Assembly (NCBI RefSeq): GCF_002797815.1 | Contig: NZ_PGFJ01000002.1 | Coordinates: 744,001 to 808,000, forward strand | Direction of reading: 5' to 3' | From: Mucilaginibacter auburnensis | GTDB taxonomy: Bacteria; Bacteroidota; Bacteroidia; Sphingobacteriales; Sphingobacteriaceae | DNA length: 64,000 nucleotides | Shown here: positions 52,396 through 61,106 of the stretch, piece by piece | How the letters are laid out: each line of letters starts with the position of its first letter | Numbering within the stretch: position 1 is the first letter of the stretch | Program-made: the position numbers and the translations under genes | Notes under the pieces: model-generated | Seen by the model: only the letters and a program-made list of their open reading frames with translations | What the model was told of the DNA's origin: nothing | The model's database searches: none

Positions 52396-52489
52396 GATAT
52401 TGATTTTATTTACTGGCACAAAAATAAAAATGTTTGCCGAATAAACTAATGCGTATTCAAAATTTTATCAATGCTTCAAGTACACAGCA

Positions 52490-52518
52490 CAAAAAAAGCC
52501 ATGCTGATGCATGGCCTT
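52490..52518 (-). terminator. Terminator of the OsmC-like gene
   Basis: On the minus strand GGCCATGC-atca-GCATGGCTTTTTTT: perfect 8-bp stem with T-run, 35 bp after the OsmC stop. Confidence 0.92.
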
Positions 52519-52552
52519 TGTGTTGTAACCGGCAAAAAGCCTGGGTATATTA

Positions 52553-52972
52553 TTATTGATAGCTAACACCTAAAGTAATAGGCACGCTCAATGCTTTTGA
52601 TATAATGCAGTTGGCTTTAGCACCTTCGGCAATTTCTTTGAATTGTTCTTCAGAAACACCTTCAATAGCTGAGCCTTTCATTTCAAGATGAATACCAGTA
52701 ACTGAAAGGGCAACCATATCCAGCTCTAAAATTGCTTCGGTATCCAGATCGCCAGGTGTAAAACCTGCCTGAGTTAAAGCAGCACCAACGGCCATGGTAA
52801 AGCAACCTGCATGAGCAGCCGCTAATAATTCTTCAGGATTGGTACCTACACCATCAGCAAAACGGGTTTTAAATGAATATTGTGTATTATTTAAGGTAGT
52901 ACTTTGAGTAGTAAGCGTACCGGCTCCTTCTTTTAATGTGCCGTTCCAATGGGCTTTTGCTGTTCTTTTCAT
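52553..52972 (-). CDS. OsmC family peroxiredoxin
   Basis: 139 aa, full length for OsmC/Ohr proteins. The two catalytic cysteines are in the usual settings: AAHAGCFTMAVG (about residue 57) and EGAKANCIISKAL (about residue 122). Reduces organic hydroperoxides using thiols. The start MKRTAKAHWNGTLKEGAG is the family N-terminus. Monocistronic with a strong terminator. Confidence 0.93.
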   Translation of the reverse strand: MKRTAKAHWNGTLKEGAGTLTTQSTTLNNTQYSFKTRFADGVGTNPEELLAAAHAGCFTMAVGAALTQAGFTPGDLDTEAILELDMVALSVTGIHLEMKGSAIEGVSEEQFKEIAEGAKANCIISKALSVPITLGVSYQ

Positions 52973-53110
52973 AATGTTGTGTGTTTAATGTTGTTTGGTA
53001 AATTTAGTTATTGAAGATTAAAGTTGGGTTATCAAAGATTGGTTTTACTATTAAATGATAATAAACGGTTAATTAACATGTTGCCGACGTTAATGTTCGA
53101 CACGGCTTGT

Positions 53111-53878
53111 TTAAAACTTTATACCCGCTCTTAAAAACACCGCGCTGCCTACTTCAACAGTACCAAAGTAGTCTTTAAACTTTATAAAGTAGCTTGCTTT
53201 TGGGTAGATATTTCTCAGCATTCTCTCCGTAGCAGTATCGTCGGCGTAAAAGGTATCATTAACACGGTTGTAGCCAAAGGTTGTGCCCAGGTATCCGCGT
53301 ATGCCATGTTGAAAGTCGGTATTGTTTTGATTGTGAAACAATACTTCGGTAGTTAAACCCATGCTGAACAGGTTGGTTCTTGGGTCTACATAATAACCTG
53401 GCTGATTAACCAAAGTCTGCCTGAAATTGGCATAATCTCCAAACTCATGACTATAAGCAGCTTCCACCCCAATAAAACGAAAATCAACCCTGTCGCTATT
53501 TACATAAAAGTTAGCCGAGAAACGCCCGCCTACAGCGCCAAAATATTTGCTGCGAAAGTAGTTGGGTTTACTTTTGTCGTCTTCTCCGTTCTGGTAATCG
53601 CCAATAGCGCCAAAAGCGCCATAGGCTACGTTAAAGTTTTGAAAGGTGTGCGCACGGCTCAGGTTAAGCTGCCCGCTTATCAGCACATCATTATAAGTAC
53701 TTGTGCTGTGCATATTCAAGCCTGCCGATACATAGTTGGCAGTGCTTTCTTTATCAAAAGATGCCGGCTTAGGCATGTATGCAATATCCTGATGGTACAG
53801 CGCCGGTGTGTATACCTGCGAGCATGAACTCAACAATAAAACCGCGCCTAAAATAATTACAGGTAGTTGTATTTTCAT
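53111..53878 (-). CDS. Beta-rich outer-membrane-type lipoprotein
   Basis: 255 aa. Lipobox LLLSSC with Cys19. The mature chain shows repeated amphipathic beta strands (YVSAGLNMHSTSTYND, FGAVGGRFSANFYV, DFRFIGVEAAYSHEFGDY) and ends in an aromatic (GIKF), as in small outer-membrane barrels. No recognised family. It is followed by the HAD gene on the same strand, 53 bp away; separate transcription is likely. Confidence 0.75.
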   Translation of the reverse strand: MKIQLPVIILGAVLLLSSCSQVYTPALYHQDIAYMPKPASFDKESTANYVSAGLNMHSTSTYNDVLISGQLNLSRAHTFQNFNVAYGAFGAIGDYQNGEDDKSKPNYFRSKYFGAVGGRFSANFYVNSDRVDFRFIGVEAAYSHEFGDYANFRQTLVNQPGYYVDPRTNLFSMGLTTEVLFHNQNNTDFQHGIRGYLGTTFGYNRVNDTFYADDTATERMLRNIYPKASYFIKFKDYFGTVEVGSAVFLRAGIKF

Positions 53879-53931
53879 ATGGATAGTAACGAAGTTAAAC
53901 AGAAAAAAGTCTGTTAGTTAATAGCATACAT

Positions 53932-54585
53932 CTATGTCACCAGCTCATCAAAGAACTCCCCGGTAAAATCGTCTGCAAAATGTATCACATTAGGCAGTTC
54001 ATCAAATTCATGTTTTTGGTGGGTAGTGGTTAATATAACTGCCTGCATTCCGGCATTCAGCGCGGCTTCGGCGCCTTTAGGTACATCTTCAAAAACCACA
54101 CAATCAGACGGTTCTACCTCTAACAATTTTGCCAGGCTCAAATACGTTTCGGGATGAGGTTTACTGATGGTAACATCATCAGCACTTACAATGGCCTTAA
54201 AGTAGTGACGTATGTTCAAATTATCCAGCACAAAGTCAATATTGAAAGGTATCGCGGCAGATCCAATTCCCATTACAATACCTGCCTTATGCGCTTTTTC
54301 TAAAAACTCATGCAAGCCTGGCAAAAGGGCAAGATGCGGCAAAAATTCCTGTTGATAGCGGCGTTCCTTCTCAAAAGATAATTCTTTCATTTCACGTTCA
54401 GTGAACCTATCGGCCCCAAACATGCGCACCAATACCTCTGGATTTTTGCCATACATCTGCGCCTTCACTTCATCCCATGTAAAATTGCCGCCAAGATCGT
54501 TGTTCATTAAATGCATCCATGCGCGGGTATGAAATTCCATATCATGTATCATGGTGCCGTTTAAGTCGAATAGAAAAGCTCGCAT
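53932..54585 (-). CDS. HAD superfamily phosphatase/phosphoglucomutase-like
   Basis: 217 aa from the ATG at 54585 (MRAFLFDLNGTMIHDMEFH); 54615 would add ten extra residues. The HAD motifs are present: motif I DLNGT (Asp nucleophile; the second Asp is replaced by Asn), the cap domain (about 15-85), motif II (IGSAAIP), motif III Lys (ITISKPHPETY) and motif IV (VVFEDVPKGAEAA). The fold is that of beta-phosphoglucomutase-like phosphatases (subfamily IA). The Asp-to-Asn change in motif I may reduce phosphatase activity or shift toward mutase-like specificity. Confidence 0.87.
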   Translation of the reverse strand: MRAFLFDLNGTMIHDMEFHTRAWMHLMNNDLGGNFTWDEVKAQMYGKNPEVLVRMFGADRFTEREMKELSFEKERRYQQEFLPHLALLPGLHEFLEKAHKAGIVMGIGSAAIPFNIDFVLDNLNIRHYFKAIVSADDVTISKPHPETYLSLAKLLEVEPSDCVVFEDVPKGAEAALNAGMQAVILTTTHQKHEFDELPNVIHFADDFTGEFFDELVT

Positions 54586-54729
54586 ATATTGTTTGTTTGC
54601 GGCAAAAGTATTCAATTGAATATGAACTTAGGATGAAAAGAACAGTAAAAACGCCCAAATACTTTCCTTTCGGTTAATTTCTAACTATAGAACAACATTT
54701 GTATTTTAATATTTACAGTACAATTGATG

Positions 54730-54766
54730 TTAAAACACGAACTTTAAAACTGTGCGTGTGTTTTAA
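54730..54766. promoter_or_regulatory. Inverted repeat upstream of GAF/PAS gene
   Basis: TTAAAACACG and CGTGTGTTTTAA, inverse complements with two extra bases, separated by 15 nt and 55 bp from the start codon. A possible operator or hairpin. Confidence 0.4.
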
Positions 54767-54820
54767 ACGTACCTTAACATATTTTTACCCGAATAACACA
54801 CAATACTCAACCGTGAACAT

Positions 54821-55954
54821 ATGCACGAGATAGACCGCCTTAACGCCGTAAGCAGGTTTACTACGCTTGAAGCGAGTGTTACCGCTGATCTGAATAATAT
54901 TATTGATCTGGCAGCGCAAATTTGCAATACACCTGTTGCCCTGGTAACACTGGTTGATGAGCATGTTCAATGGTTTAAAGCGGCTAAGGGTGTGAATATG
55001 GAAAGTACCGACCGCAGTATTGCTTTTTGCCACCATACCATACAGCAGTCCGGAGTTATGGAAATTCCCAACATGTTGGCCGATGAGCGTTTTATTGGTA
55101 ATCCATTGGTAACAGAAGCGCCTAATGTGAGGTTTTATGCCGGTGCAACCCTTACCACCAACGACGGGCAAAACATAGGTACACTATGCGTAGTGGATAT
55201 GGAAGCGCGCCAGCTCAATGACATGCAACGAACCGCGTTAAAAACGCTGTCAAAACAGGTGATGCACTTAATGGAAGCCAGCTGGACCATGCGGATGCTG
55301 CAAGAACGCCATGAACAAACAGAACTGCAAAAGAAGATCATAGAAGAATCTGAATTGAAATTGCGCGCTGTTTTTGACAGTTCAAAAGACACGCACATGC
55401 TGATAGACAAAAAAATGGAGATATTGGCTTTTAATAAAGCCGCTAATGATTTTTTTGTTCAGCACACAGGTAAGCCGCTTCAAGCCGGGGAACACGTTAA
55501 CCAAATTGTAAGCGCCAGAACCTTTGCAGAACTCCTTCCCTATTTTGAAAAGGCATTTAATGGCGGTACGATCAAAATTGAATGGAAGATTGCAAATGCA
55601 GCGATTGAAAGCTGGCGGGAAATTGAATTTACGCCAATTAACGGTGCTAACGGAGATGTTATTGGCGTAGCAGCCAACTCTACTGACATTACAGAACGTA
55701 AATTGCAGGAAGACCAGATCAACATACAGAACGCTGCCCTAACACGCATAGCCATCATACAATCACACGAGTTGCGCCGACCGGTTGCCTCTCTGTTAGG
55801 CATAATGGCTTTACTAAAACTGGAGCAAGCCAAAGCAGAGAATGAGTATATGGAAATGCTGGAGTATACGGTTAAAGAGCTGGATGAAAAGATCAGGGAG
55901 ATAGTAAAAGACTCAGAGAATACGATTAATAACTTCCTATCTGTTGTGGCATAA
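54821..55954 (+). CDS. GAF-PAS sensor with truncated kinase module
   Basis: 377 aa, soluble. GAF domain (about 20-155; starts with IIDLAAQICNTPVALVTLVDE), PAS domain (about 180-295) with the PAC end VAANSTDITERK, then a HisKA-like H-box SHELRRPVASLLG and a Glu-rich helix, then stop. No HATPase, so it cannot phosphorylate itself. The last domain resembles that of the protein at 16993 (SHVLRRPVSSML), so the two belong to one signalling subfamily. Partner kinase or output unknown. Confidence 0.87.
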   Translation: MHEIDRLNAVSRFTTLEASVTADLNNIIDLAAQICNTPVALVTLVDEHVQWFKAAKGVNMESTDRSIAFCHHTIQQSGVMEIPNMLADERFIGNPLVTEAPNVRFYAGATLTTNDGQNIGTLCVVDMEARQLNDMQRTALKTLSKQVMHLMEASWTMRMLQERHEQTELQKKIIEESELKLRAVFDSSKDTHMLIDKKMEILAFNKAANDFFVQHTGKPLQAGEHVNQIVSARTFAELLPYFEKAFNGGTIKIEWKIANAAIESWREIEFTPINGANGDVIGVAANSTDITERKLQEDQINIQNAALTRIAIIQSHELRRPVASLLGIMALLKLEQAKAENEYMEMLEYTVKELDEKIREIVKDSENTINNFLSVVA

Positions 55955-56014
55955 GCCTGACGTCATTTATATAAAGTTTTGGTTACTTTTGCAGCGCTAA
56001 ATTGCACTGTTTAA

Positions 56015-56863
56015 ATGAAGAAATATCTATCTCTGGTAACCTTCTCGCACACCATATTTGCTATGCCTTTTGCCTTTATAGGCTTTTTTCTGGCAGTAAC
56101 TACAACCAACCATCCCTTTGTGTGGCAAAAACTGGTTATGATGGTGCTTTGTATGGTGTTTGCCCGCAACTCGGCAATGGCCTTTAACCGCTGGCTGGAC
56201 AGGGATATTGATGCCCAAAACCCCCGCACCAAAGTGCGCGATATTCCGGCGGGACGCATTACTCCGGCTTCGGCACTTACTTTTACCCTTATTAATTGCG
56301 CTTTATTTATTGCCACTACCTGGTTTATTAATCGGTTGTGTTTTTATTTATCGCCGGTGGCTTTACTGGTGGTTTTAGGTTACAGCGCTACCAAACGCTT
56401 TACTGCTTTGTGCCATTTGGTACTGGGCCTGGGGCTTTCCCTCGCTCCTATCGGCGCTTATCTGGTGGTAACTGGTGAGTTTGCTTTGTTACCCATATTT
56501 TTCTCGTTGGCAGTACTTTGCTGGGTAAGTGGTTTTGATATTATTTATGCCCTGCAAGATGAAGACTTTGATCGCAGCCAGCACCTGCATTCTATACCGG
56601 CCTATCTGGGTAAGGTAAATGCGTTGAGGCTGTCAACATTTTTACATGTGCTATCGGCTTTGTTTATTGTGATGCCTGTGTTCTATACAAACGTTGGCGT
56701 TTTATACTATATCGGCATTGTATTTTTCTGCGCTATGCTCATTTATCAGCATTTGTTGGTTAAACCTAATGATCTGAGCCGGGTAAACTTTGCTTTCATG
56801 ACCACCAACGGCATTGCCAGCGTGGTGTTCGCGGTGTTGTTTTTGTTGGATAGGATGTTTTGA
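56015..56863 (+). CDS. UbiA-family prenyltransferase (menaquinone branch likely)
   Basis: 282 aa with about eight membrane helices. The two Asp-rich motifs are present: NRWLDRDIDAQNPRT (about 53-67) and DIIYALQDEDFDR (about 172-184), which bind the prenyl diphosphate via Mg. In Bacteroidota, members near this form act in menaquinone synthesis (MqnP/UbiA-like); the substrate is not provable here. Starts 61 bp after the GAF/PAS gene. Confidence 0.87.
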   Translation: MKKYLSLVTFSHTIFAMPFAFIGFFLAVTTTNHPFVWQKLVMMVLCMVFARNSAMAFNRWLDRDIDAQNPRTKVRDIPAGRITPASALTFTLINCALFIATTWFINRLCFYLSPVALLVVLGYSATKRFTALCHLVLGLGLSLAPIGAYLVVTGEFALLPIFFSLAVLCWVSGFDIIYALQDEDFDRSQHLHSIPAYLGKVNALRLSTFLHVLSALFIVMPVFYTNVGVLYYIGIVFFCAMLIYQHLLVKPNDLSRVNFAFMTTNGIASVVFAVLFLLDRMF

Positions 56864-56985
56864 TAGTCCGAAGTCCGCGGAAGTCGGGAAGTCCGAAAGA
56901 CAATTGCTTGACCGACTTCAGACAGTCCAACTTAAGTACTTCTTTCGGACTTTCGGACTTTCGGACTTCCCGACGTGCGGACTAC
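56862..56985. repeat. TCCGAAGTCCG inverted repeat
   Basis: Left arm (TAGTCCGAAGTCCGCGGAAG then TCGGGAAGTCCGAAAG) begins one base before the end of the prenyltransferase stop; right arm (CTTTCGGACTTTCGGACTTC then CCGACGTGCGGACTA) ends at 56985. The inner TCGGGAAGTCCGAAAG matches exactly. A degenerate relative lies near 62480. Confidence 0.82.
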
Positions 56986-57089
56986 CTGCAAAATACAGTC
57001 AATTCCTGATAAAATACCGAAAGAAATAGGCCTCATATTTATATTGTTTTTTAAACCCGAACAAAACACCCACTTAACCCATTAACTAA

Positions 57090-57605
57090 ATGAAGCGATT
57101 ATTATCACTTTTGATTGCGTGTGTCTTATTTGGAGGCACCGCAGCTATGGCGCAATCTAATTTCAGCAGTAAGCTGATAGGCGTTGGCGTTGTTGTATCC
57201 GACATTGAGAAGTCGGTTGATTTTTATGTGAACGGCATTGGCATGGTAAAAACCGGTGGTTTTAATATTGCCGAAGATTTTGCCAAACGTTCGGGCCTGT
57301 CTAACGGTGTGCCTTTCGCAGTAACCGTTTTGAAGCTGGAGAACAGCCCCGATGCCAACGAGTGGAAGCTCATTAGCATCAAAGGCGCTAAAGCAACGCA
57401 TCCTAAGCAAAACTACATTCAGGATGATGTGAGGCCGCAGTACATTACCATCAATGTAAAATCGTTAAAGCAAGTAATTGACAGGCTGACCAAAATGAAC
57501 GTAAAACTATTGGGCAGCACACCAACTACCCTTAACGCGCAAAGCCAGTTTGCGTTTGTCCAAGACCCTGATGGCAACTTTATTGAACTGATTGGCCCGA
57601 TGTAG
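57090..57605 (+). CDS. VOC (glyoxalase-like) domain secreted protein
   Basis: 171 aa. Signal peptide (about 1-22, cut after AMAQS). The glyoxalase/VOC fold follows: KLIGVGVVVSDIEKSVDFYV at the start and FVQDPDGNFIELIG at the end, the typical metal-site blocks, though the first His ligand is replaced by Gly/Val (IGVGVV). Exported VOC proteins are uncommon and of unknown function. Monocistronic. Confidence 0.87.
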   Translation: MKRLLSLLIACVLFGGTAAMAQSNFSSKLIGVGVVVSDIEKSVDFYVNGIGMVKTGGFNIAEDFAKRSGLSNGVPFAVTVLKLENSPDANEWKLISIKGAKATHPKQNYIQDDVRPQYITINVKSLKQVIDRLTKMNVKLLGSTPTTLNAQSQFAFVQDPDGNFIELIGPM

Positions 57606-57681
57606 GGATTTTGGGGTTAACCTCATCAACTCAAATTCCTAGTATGAAGGCAGTAGTATTTTACCGCTACTGCCTTTATAG

Positions 57682-58263
57682 TTATCCATTCAAGCTTCCA
57701 GGAAATATAACTGCAAGCTCTGTCTCAATAAGCTCAGTTATGCGGTTCGGCCTATATTTATATACGGCAAACAGGGTTCCAACATTTTTTCCTTTACCGG
57801 CAACAGACATTTTGAGTCCGGCAGTAGAGCCGTCAGGAGATATAACTGTACCTTTGTTAGTCCCAACAACCCTCATCCAATTTTGCGTAGTAAACAACTC
57901 AGGAATCGGAGCATACACGTATTTAATTCCACATGTTTTCTTACCCCCGCTTGATTTGCTGGTACAACTATTCCTTACTGCCAGTTCGATACTCTTTGAT
58001 TCGTATTCCGCTTTTCTTGATGCTTTGTACTGATCTCTAAGTTTGTTCATTTCAGATTGAAACAGCGCAAGTCTTTGTTCTATATTCAAATCAGTTCGAC
58101 TTTCCACGTATTTTTTTATAATTTCCTCTTTACCTCTGTATTCAGAAAAGAAATTGTTTACAGGCGTAACCAAATACGATTGGGCATCAGCTCTTTGCGT
58201 TAAAATCACCATACATAGAATGACAGCAAACGCCATTTGCGGAAGATTAAGATTTAGTTTCAT
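57682..58263 (-). CDS. Secreted protein, unknown function
   Basis: 193 aa with a signal peptide (about 1-27, FAVILCMVILTQRADAQ). A Lys/Glu-rich coiled helix (about 45-95) precedes a two-Cys segment (SCTSKSSGGKKTCGIKYVY) and a beta-rich C-terminus (TLFAVYKYRPNRITELIETE). No family recognised. Antisense to no other gene. Confidence 0.7.
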   Translation of the reverse strand: MKLNLNLPQMAFAVILCMVILTQRADAQSYLVTPVNNFFSEYRGKEEIIKKYVESRTDLNIEQRLALFQSEMNKLRDQYKASRKAEYESKSIELAVRNSCTSKSSGGKKTCGIKYVYAPIPELFTTQNWMRVVGTNKGTVISPDGSTAGLKMSVAGKGKNVGTLFAVYKYRPNRITELIETELAVIFPGSLNG

Positions 58264-58366
58264 GGATTTTTTTTCTCAAATTTAGGTCACTTGCTCGTTT
58301 ATAAGAACGTGTTTTAACGGTTCTTTAATGATGAAAAGACCTATTTTAGACTGAATCAATCTACTT

Positions 58367-58894
58367 ATGCAAAACTGGCAAACCTACGCTGAAAAACACG
58401 GCATTAAATTGCTTGATAAAGGCCCTTGTCAGTTTTGCGGCGCTCCTGTTTTAAATGGAGTTGCCGAATGCCATCAAAACGTACATCACATTGCAGAAAT
58501 ACTTGACTATAATGACCCTGCCAACTATATCACCCGCTTTTTAAGTGTTGATGCCATGGCCTTACACCATTATGAGGTGCACGGGCCTTGGAACAATTAC
58601 ATCCATTTTGCGCGACTCGTGTTGATATTTGAAAATAAAGTCGACTGGAATTACAGCCTCACTCCTGTACTTAGCGATGTTGTTAATGATTTCAAAAGAA
58701 CTCATAAACCCATTACTACTCCGCCAACTGTCGGTCAAAGGGGCAGCATAACTACCGTTGATCTGTTAACTGCCAATACTCCCAATCCTTGCCAGCAAAT
58801 TGTAAAAGATTGGGCATACAGTGTTTACAAAGCTTTTTACAATTATAAGCCAGCGGTTGAGCCAATTGTGGCTGCGTTTATGTTGAATAGATAA
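58367..58894 (+). CDS. DUF5946-like metal-binding protein
   Basis: 175 aa, cytosolic. Begins with a Cys-His cluster: GPCQFCGAPVLNG, ECHQNVHHIAEILDY, then ALHHYEVHGPW. This Cys/His pattern suggests metal (Zn) binding and resembles proteins annotated DUF5946; I hold the family name loosely. No enzymatic residues are clear beyond that. Monocistronic. Confidence 0.65.
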   Translation: MQNWQTYAEKHGIKLLDKGPCQFCGAPVLNGVAECHQNVHHIAEILDYNDPANYITRFLSVDAMALHHYEVHGPWNNYIHFARLVLIFENKVDWNYSLTPVLSDVVNDFKRTHKPITTPPTVGQRGSITTVDLLTANTPNPCQQIVKDWAYSVYKAFYNYKPAVEPIVAAFMLNR

Positions 58895-58933
58895 TTGTAT
58901 ATATTAATTTAAAGCTTTTTGCGTTGAGTTAGT

Positions 58934-59380
58934 ATGAATAATAAAACTTTAGGCTCGGCATTATCAATAATAGCTTGGTTTATATTGCTCTGCTTAAACG
59001 GCATGGGGCAAACCAAAGAATACAAACAAACCACTTTTCAGCAAAATACAGATGTTTGCTTTACTAAAACATTGGTCTTTCTGCATGAAAACAACTACTT
59101 TATAGAATCTACCGATAAAGCGAGCGGCTTTATAAAGGCAAAAACATTTTCCAAAAACTCCAAATTACTGTCGGCAAAAGCAGGCGAACGCACATTTATT
59201 AGTTTTTTGTTTGTTCCTGATGGCAGCAAAACGCGATTGCTCTTAAACATTTATGCCGAAGATCTGAACTGGGGCGGAAGCACGCAGAACAGGGTGATCT
59301 CTGTGGAAGACAAAGGTGTAATTGACGATCCGGCTCCGTATCAAAAACTAATAAGCGACCTAACCAGCCAATTACAATAA
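58934..59380 (+). CDS. Secreted protein, unknown function
   Basis: 148 aa with an N-terminal membrane/signal segment (about 7-25, cut near GMGQTK). The rest is a small alpha-beta domain (VFLHENNYFIESTDKASGFIKAK, FLFVPDGSKTRLLLNIYAEDL) of the kind seen in lipocalin- or DUF4136-like secreted proteins, but not assigned. Lies 39 bp after the DUF5946-like gene, so co-transcription is possible. Confidence 0.68.
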   Translation: MNNKTLGSALSIIAWFILLCLNGMGQTKEYKQTTFQQNTDVCFTKTLVFLHENNYFIESTDKASGFIKAKTFSKNSKLLSAKAGERTFISFLFVPDGSKTRLLLNIYAEDLNWGGSTQNRVISVEDKGVIDDPAPYQKLISDLTSQLQ

Positions 59381-59537
59381 ATAAACTTTTCGCCTTAAAA
59401 CCTGTACAAAAATTACTGGCAAACATACGCCTTATTAAGATGTTAAATACCTTATTTAACCCAAATATGTCATAGCTGCATTAAGTGTGATTTGGCAAGA
59501 TTTATGCTATCAGCATCGTTAACAACACAACAACATC

Positions 59538-60011
59538 ATGAAAAGGATATTTCAACTAACATTTACCGTTTTAGCCGTTGCAATTATTTTACAGGCTTGC
59601 TCAACTACCAAAAGTGTAGTAGGTACTAACAATGGTCCGCTGCGCGGCACCTGGACATTAACCAACGTAAGCTACGAAGGGCTTGTACCGGGAGCGGTAC
59701 AAAACGTATTTGATCAGGCTTCGCCTGCATCGTTTGTAAACAGCACATGGGAGCTGCCAAATAACGGGAACGGCAAGTACACGCTAAGTAATGGCACATC
59801 ACAAAGCATATTCTGGAGCTATAACAATGCTGATAAAGCCAACCCTATTTTTCAGTTCAAAAAAATCTACGAGGGTGAAAAGGCGAACAAGATAGCCGAA
59901 GGTTACCAGCTTAACGTTGCCCAGGTTGATGATACGTCAATGACCTTAAAATCGCCCGTTGCTAATGGCAGCAAAACGGCCTACATTGTTTACACCTTCC
60001 GTAAACAGTAA
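59538..60011 (+). CDS. Lipocalin-like (META-type) lipoprotein
   Basis: 157 aa. Lipobox AIILQAC with Cys21. The mature start LRGTWTLTNVSYEG and the beta pattern to the end (MTLKSPVANGSKTAYIVYTF) match the lipocalin-like/META domains of Bacteroidota lipoproteins. Outer-membrane lipoprotein likely, role unknown. Followed by its own terminator. Confidence 0.8.
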   Translation: MKRIFQLTFTVLAVAIILQACSTTKSVVGTNNGPLRGTWTLTNVSYEGLVPGAVQNVFDQASPASFVNSTWELPNNGNGKYTLSNGTSQSIFWSYNNADKANPIFQFKKIYEGEKANKIAEGYQLNVAQVDDTSMTLKSPVANGSKTAYIVYTFRKQ

Positions 60012-60031
60012 AACATTTTAAACTCTTTTTT

Positions 60032-60064
60032 AAAAGCAGCCGGACAATATCCGGCTGCTTTTTT
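60032..60064 (+). terminator. Terminator of the META-type lipoprotein gene
   Basis: AAGCAGCCGG/CCGGCTGCTT with a 7-nt loop and TTTT. Confidence 0.92.
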
Positions 60065-60094
60065 CATTTATGAGGTTCGGAACGGCTCACAAAC

Positions 60095-60125
60095 TTGCTA
60101 ATATTATTAGCAAACACTAACTTTG
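60095..60125 (+). promoter_or_regulatory. Promoter with perfect 19-bp palindrome, alkB operon
   Basis: TTGCTAATA-t-TATTAGCAA (60095-60113) is perfectly symmetric. Its first TTG is a good -33 box, and TAACTTTG (60118-60125) is an exact -7 box, 20 bp away. The predicted transcript starts a few bases before the ATG at 60141, so it is nearly leaderless. A repressor on the palindrome would block the promoter. Confidence 0.8.
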
Positions 60126-60140
60126 ACAAAAGTTTTAACA

Positions 60141-60419
60141 ATGCCGTTAACTAAAGTAAAGCAATATTTAACAGCCGAAGCCAGGGCATGGCTAAGTCGC
60201 CCAAATGGCAGCGGCGAAGTTATTCGCGTGGTTCCCTCCTACGCGCCTGTCGGGCAGCAATGCTATGAGTTGTACACATCTTACGAACAGGTTACCGAGA
60301 ATTTAGGGCGTATTTTATTTGACGCTGAGGGCTACTGGATATATGATGGATACCATTTACAGGTAGCAGATCAGGAACAGATCGCCTCCTTCATCATTAA
60401 CTACATGGAGCGCTTGTAA
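60141..60419 (+). CDS. Small protein of unknown function, alkB operon
   Basis: 92 aa from the ATG at 60141 (MPLTKVKQYLTAEARAWLSR); an upstream TTG at 60123 lies in the promoter and is rejected. An alpha-beta domain with YELYTSYEQVTENLGRILFD and a C-terminal helix (IASFIINYMERL). Not recognised. Its TAA shares one base with the ATG of alkB (TAATG), so the two are translationally coupled. Confidence 0.72.
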   Translation: MPLTKVKQYLTAEARAWLSRPNGSGEVIRVVPSYAPVGQQCYELYTSYEQVTENLGRILFDAEGYWIYDGYHLQVADQEQIASFIINYMERL

Positions 60420-61006
60420 TGGAACAACTGGCGTTATTTGCAGAAGCAGGGCAAAGCAAAGGGCTGCCCAAGCATTTATTGGAATATCGCCCTGCTTTGC
60501 TTAGCGCAACTGAAAGTGATCTGCTTTTAACAAAGTTGATTACAGAAACACCGTGGAAACAAACTACGCAAAAACTTTGGGACAAAGAATTTTTAACGCC
60601 ACGCCTAACCTGCTGGTACGGTGAGACCAACCGCATTGAAGGCACACTGCCCTGGACACCCGATCTGCAAGCCATAAGGGATTTGGTAGAGCCATTAGCA
60701 GGAATACATTTTAACAGCGTTTTGCTCAATTATTACCGCGATGGGAACGACTCGGTTGCCTGGCATAGTGATAAGGAAAGCATTATGGGCAGCCAGCCGG
60801 TAATTGCATCGGTAAGTTTTGGCCAGGTGCGCAGCTTTGACATCCGAAATAAAGACGACCACAAAGAGCACTACTCGGTAAAACTCGAGCACGGCTCATT
60901 TTTATTGATGAAAAGCGGCTTGCAGGAGCAGTGGCAGCACCGTATTGCCAAATCTGCCAAGCCCATGAAAGCGCGAATTAATTTAACTTTCAGGCAGATA
61001 CTATAA
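60419..61006 (+). CDS. alkB: AlkB-type 2-oxoglutarate/Fe(II) dioxygenase
   Basis: 195 aa. The iron ligands are His116 and Asp118 (VAWHSDKE) and His174 (QWQHRIAK), with the 2-oxoglutarate-binding Arg in KARINLTFRQIL. The segment LNYYRDGNDSVAWHSD is typical of the ALKBH2/3-like clade. It removes methyl groups from alkylated DNA or RNA bases. In operon with the preceding small gene behind a palindromic promoter, so it is probably repressor controlled. Confidence 0.95.
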   Translation: MEQLALFAEAGQSKGLPKHLLEYRPALLSATESDLLLTKLITETPWKQTTQKLWDKEFLTPRLTCWYGETNRIEGTLPWTPDLQAIRDLVEPLAGIHFNSVLLNYYRDGNDSVAWHSDKESIMGSQPVIASVSFGQVRSFDIRNKDDHKEHYSVKLEHGSFLLMKSGLQEQWQHRIAKSAKPMKARINLTFRQIL

Positions 61007-61106
61007 CCGGGCATTCTAAGTATAAGTACGTTTTTTGTAAACAGGTGTAACGATAGGGCAGCGCATCTCGTCTTACCGCACAATTACAATTAAATATATA
61101 CTTGTT

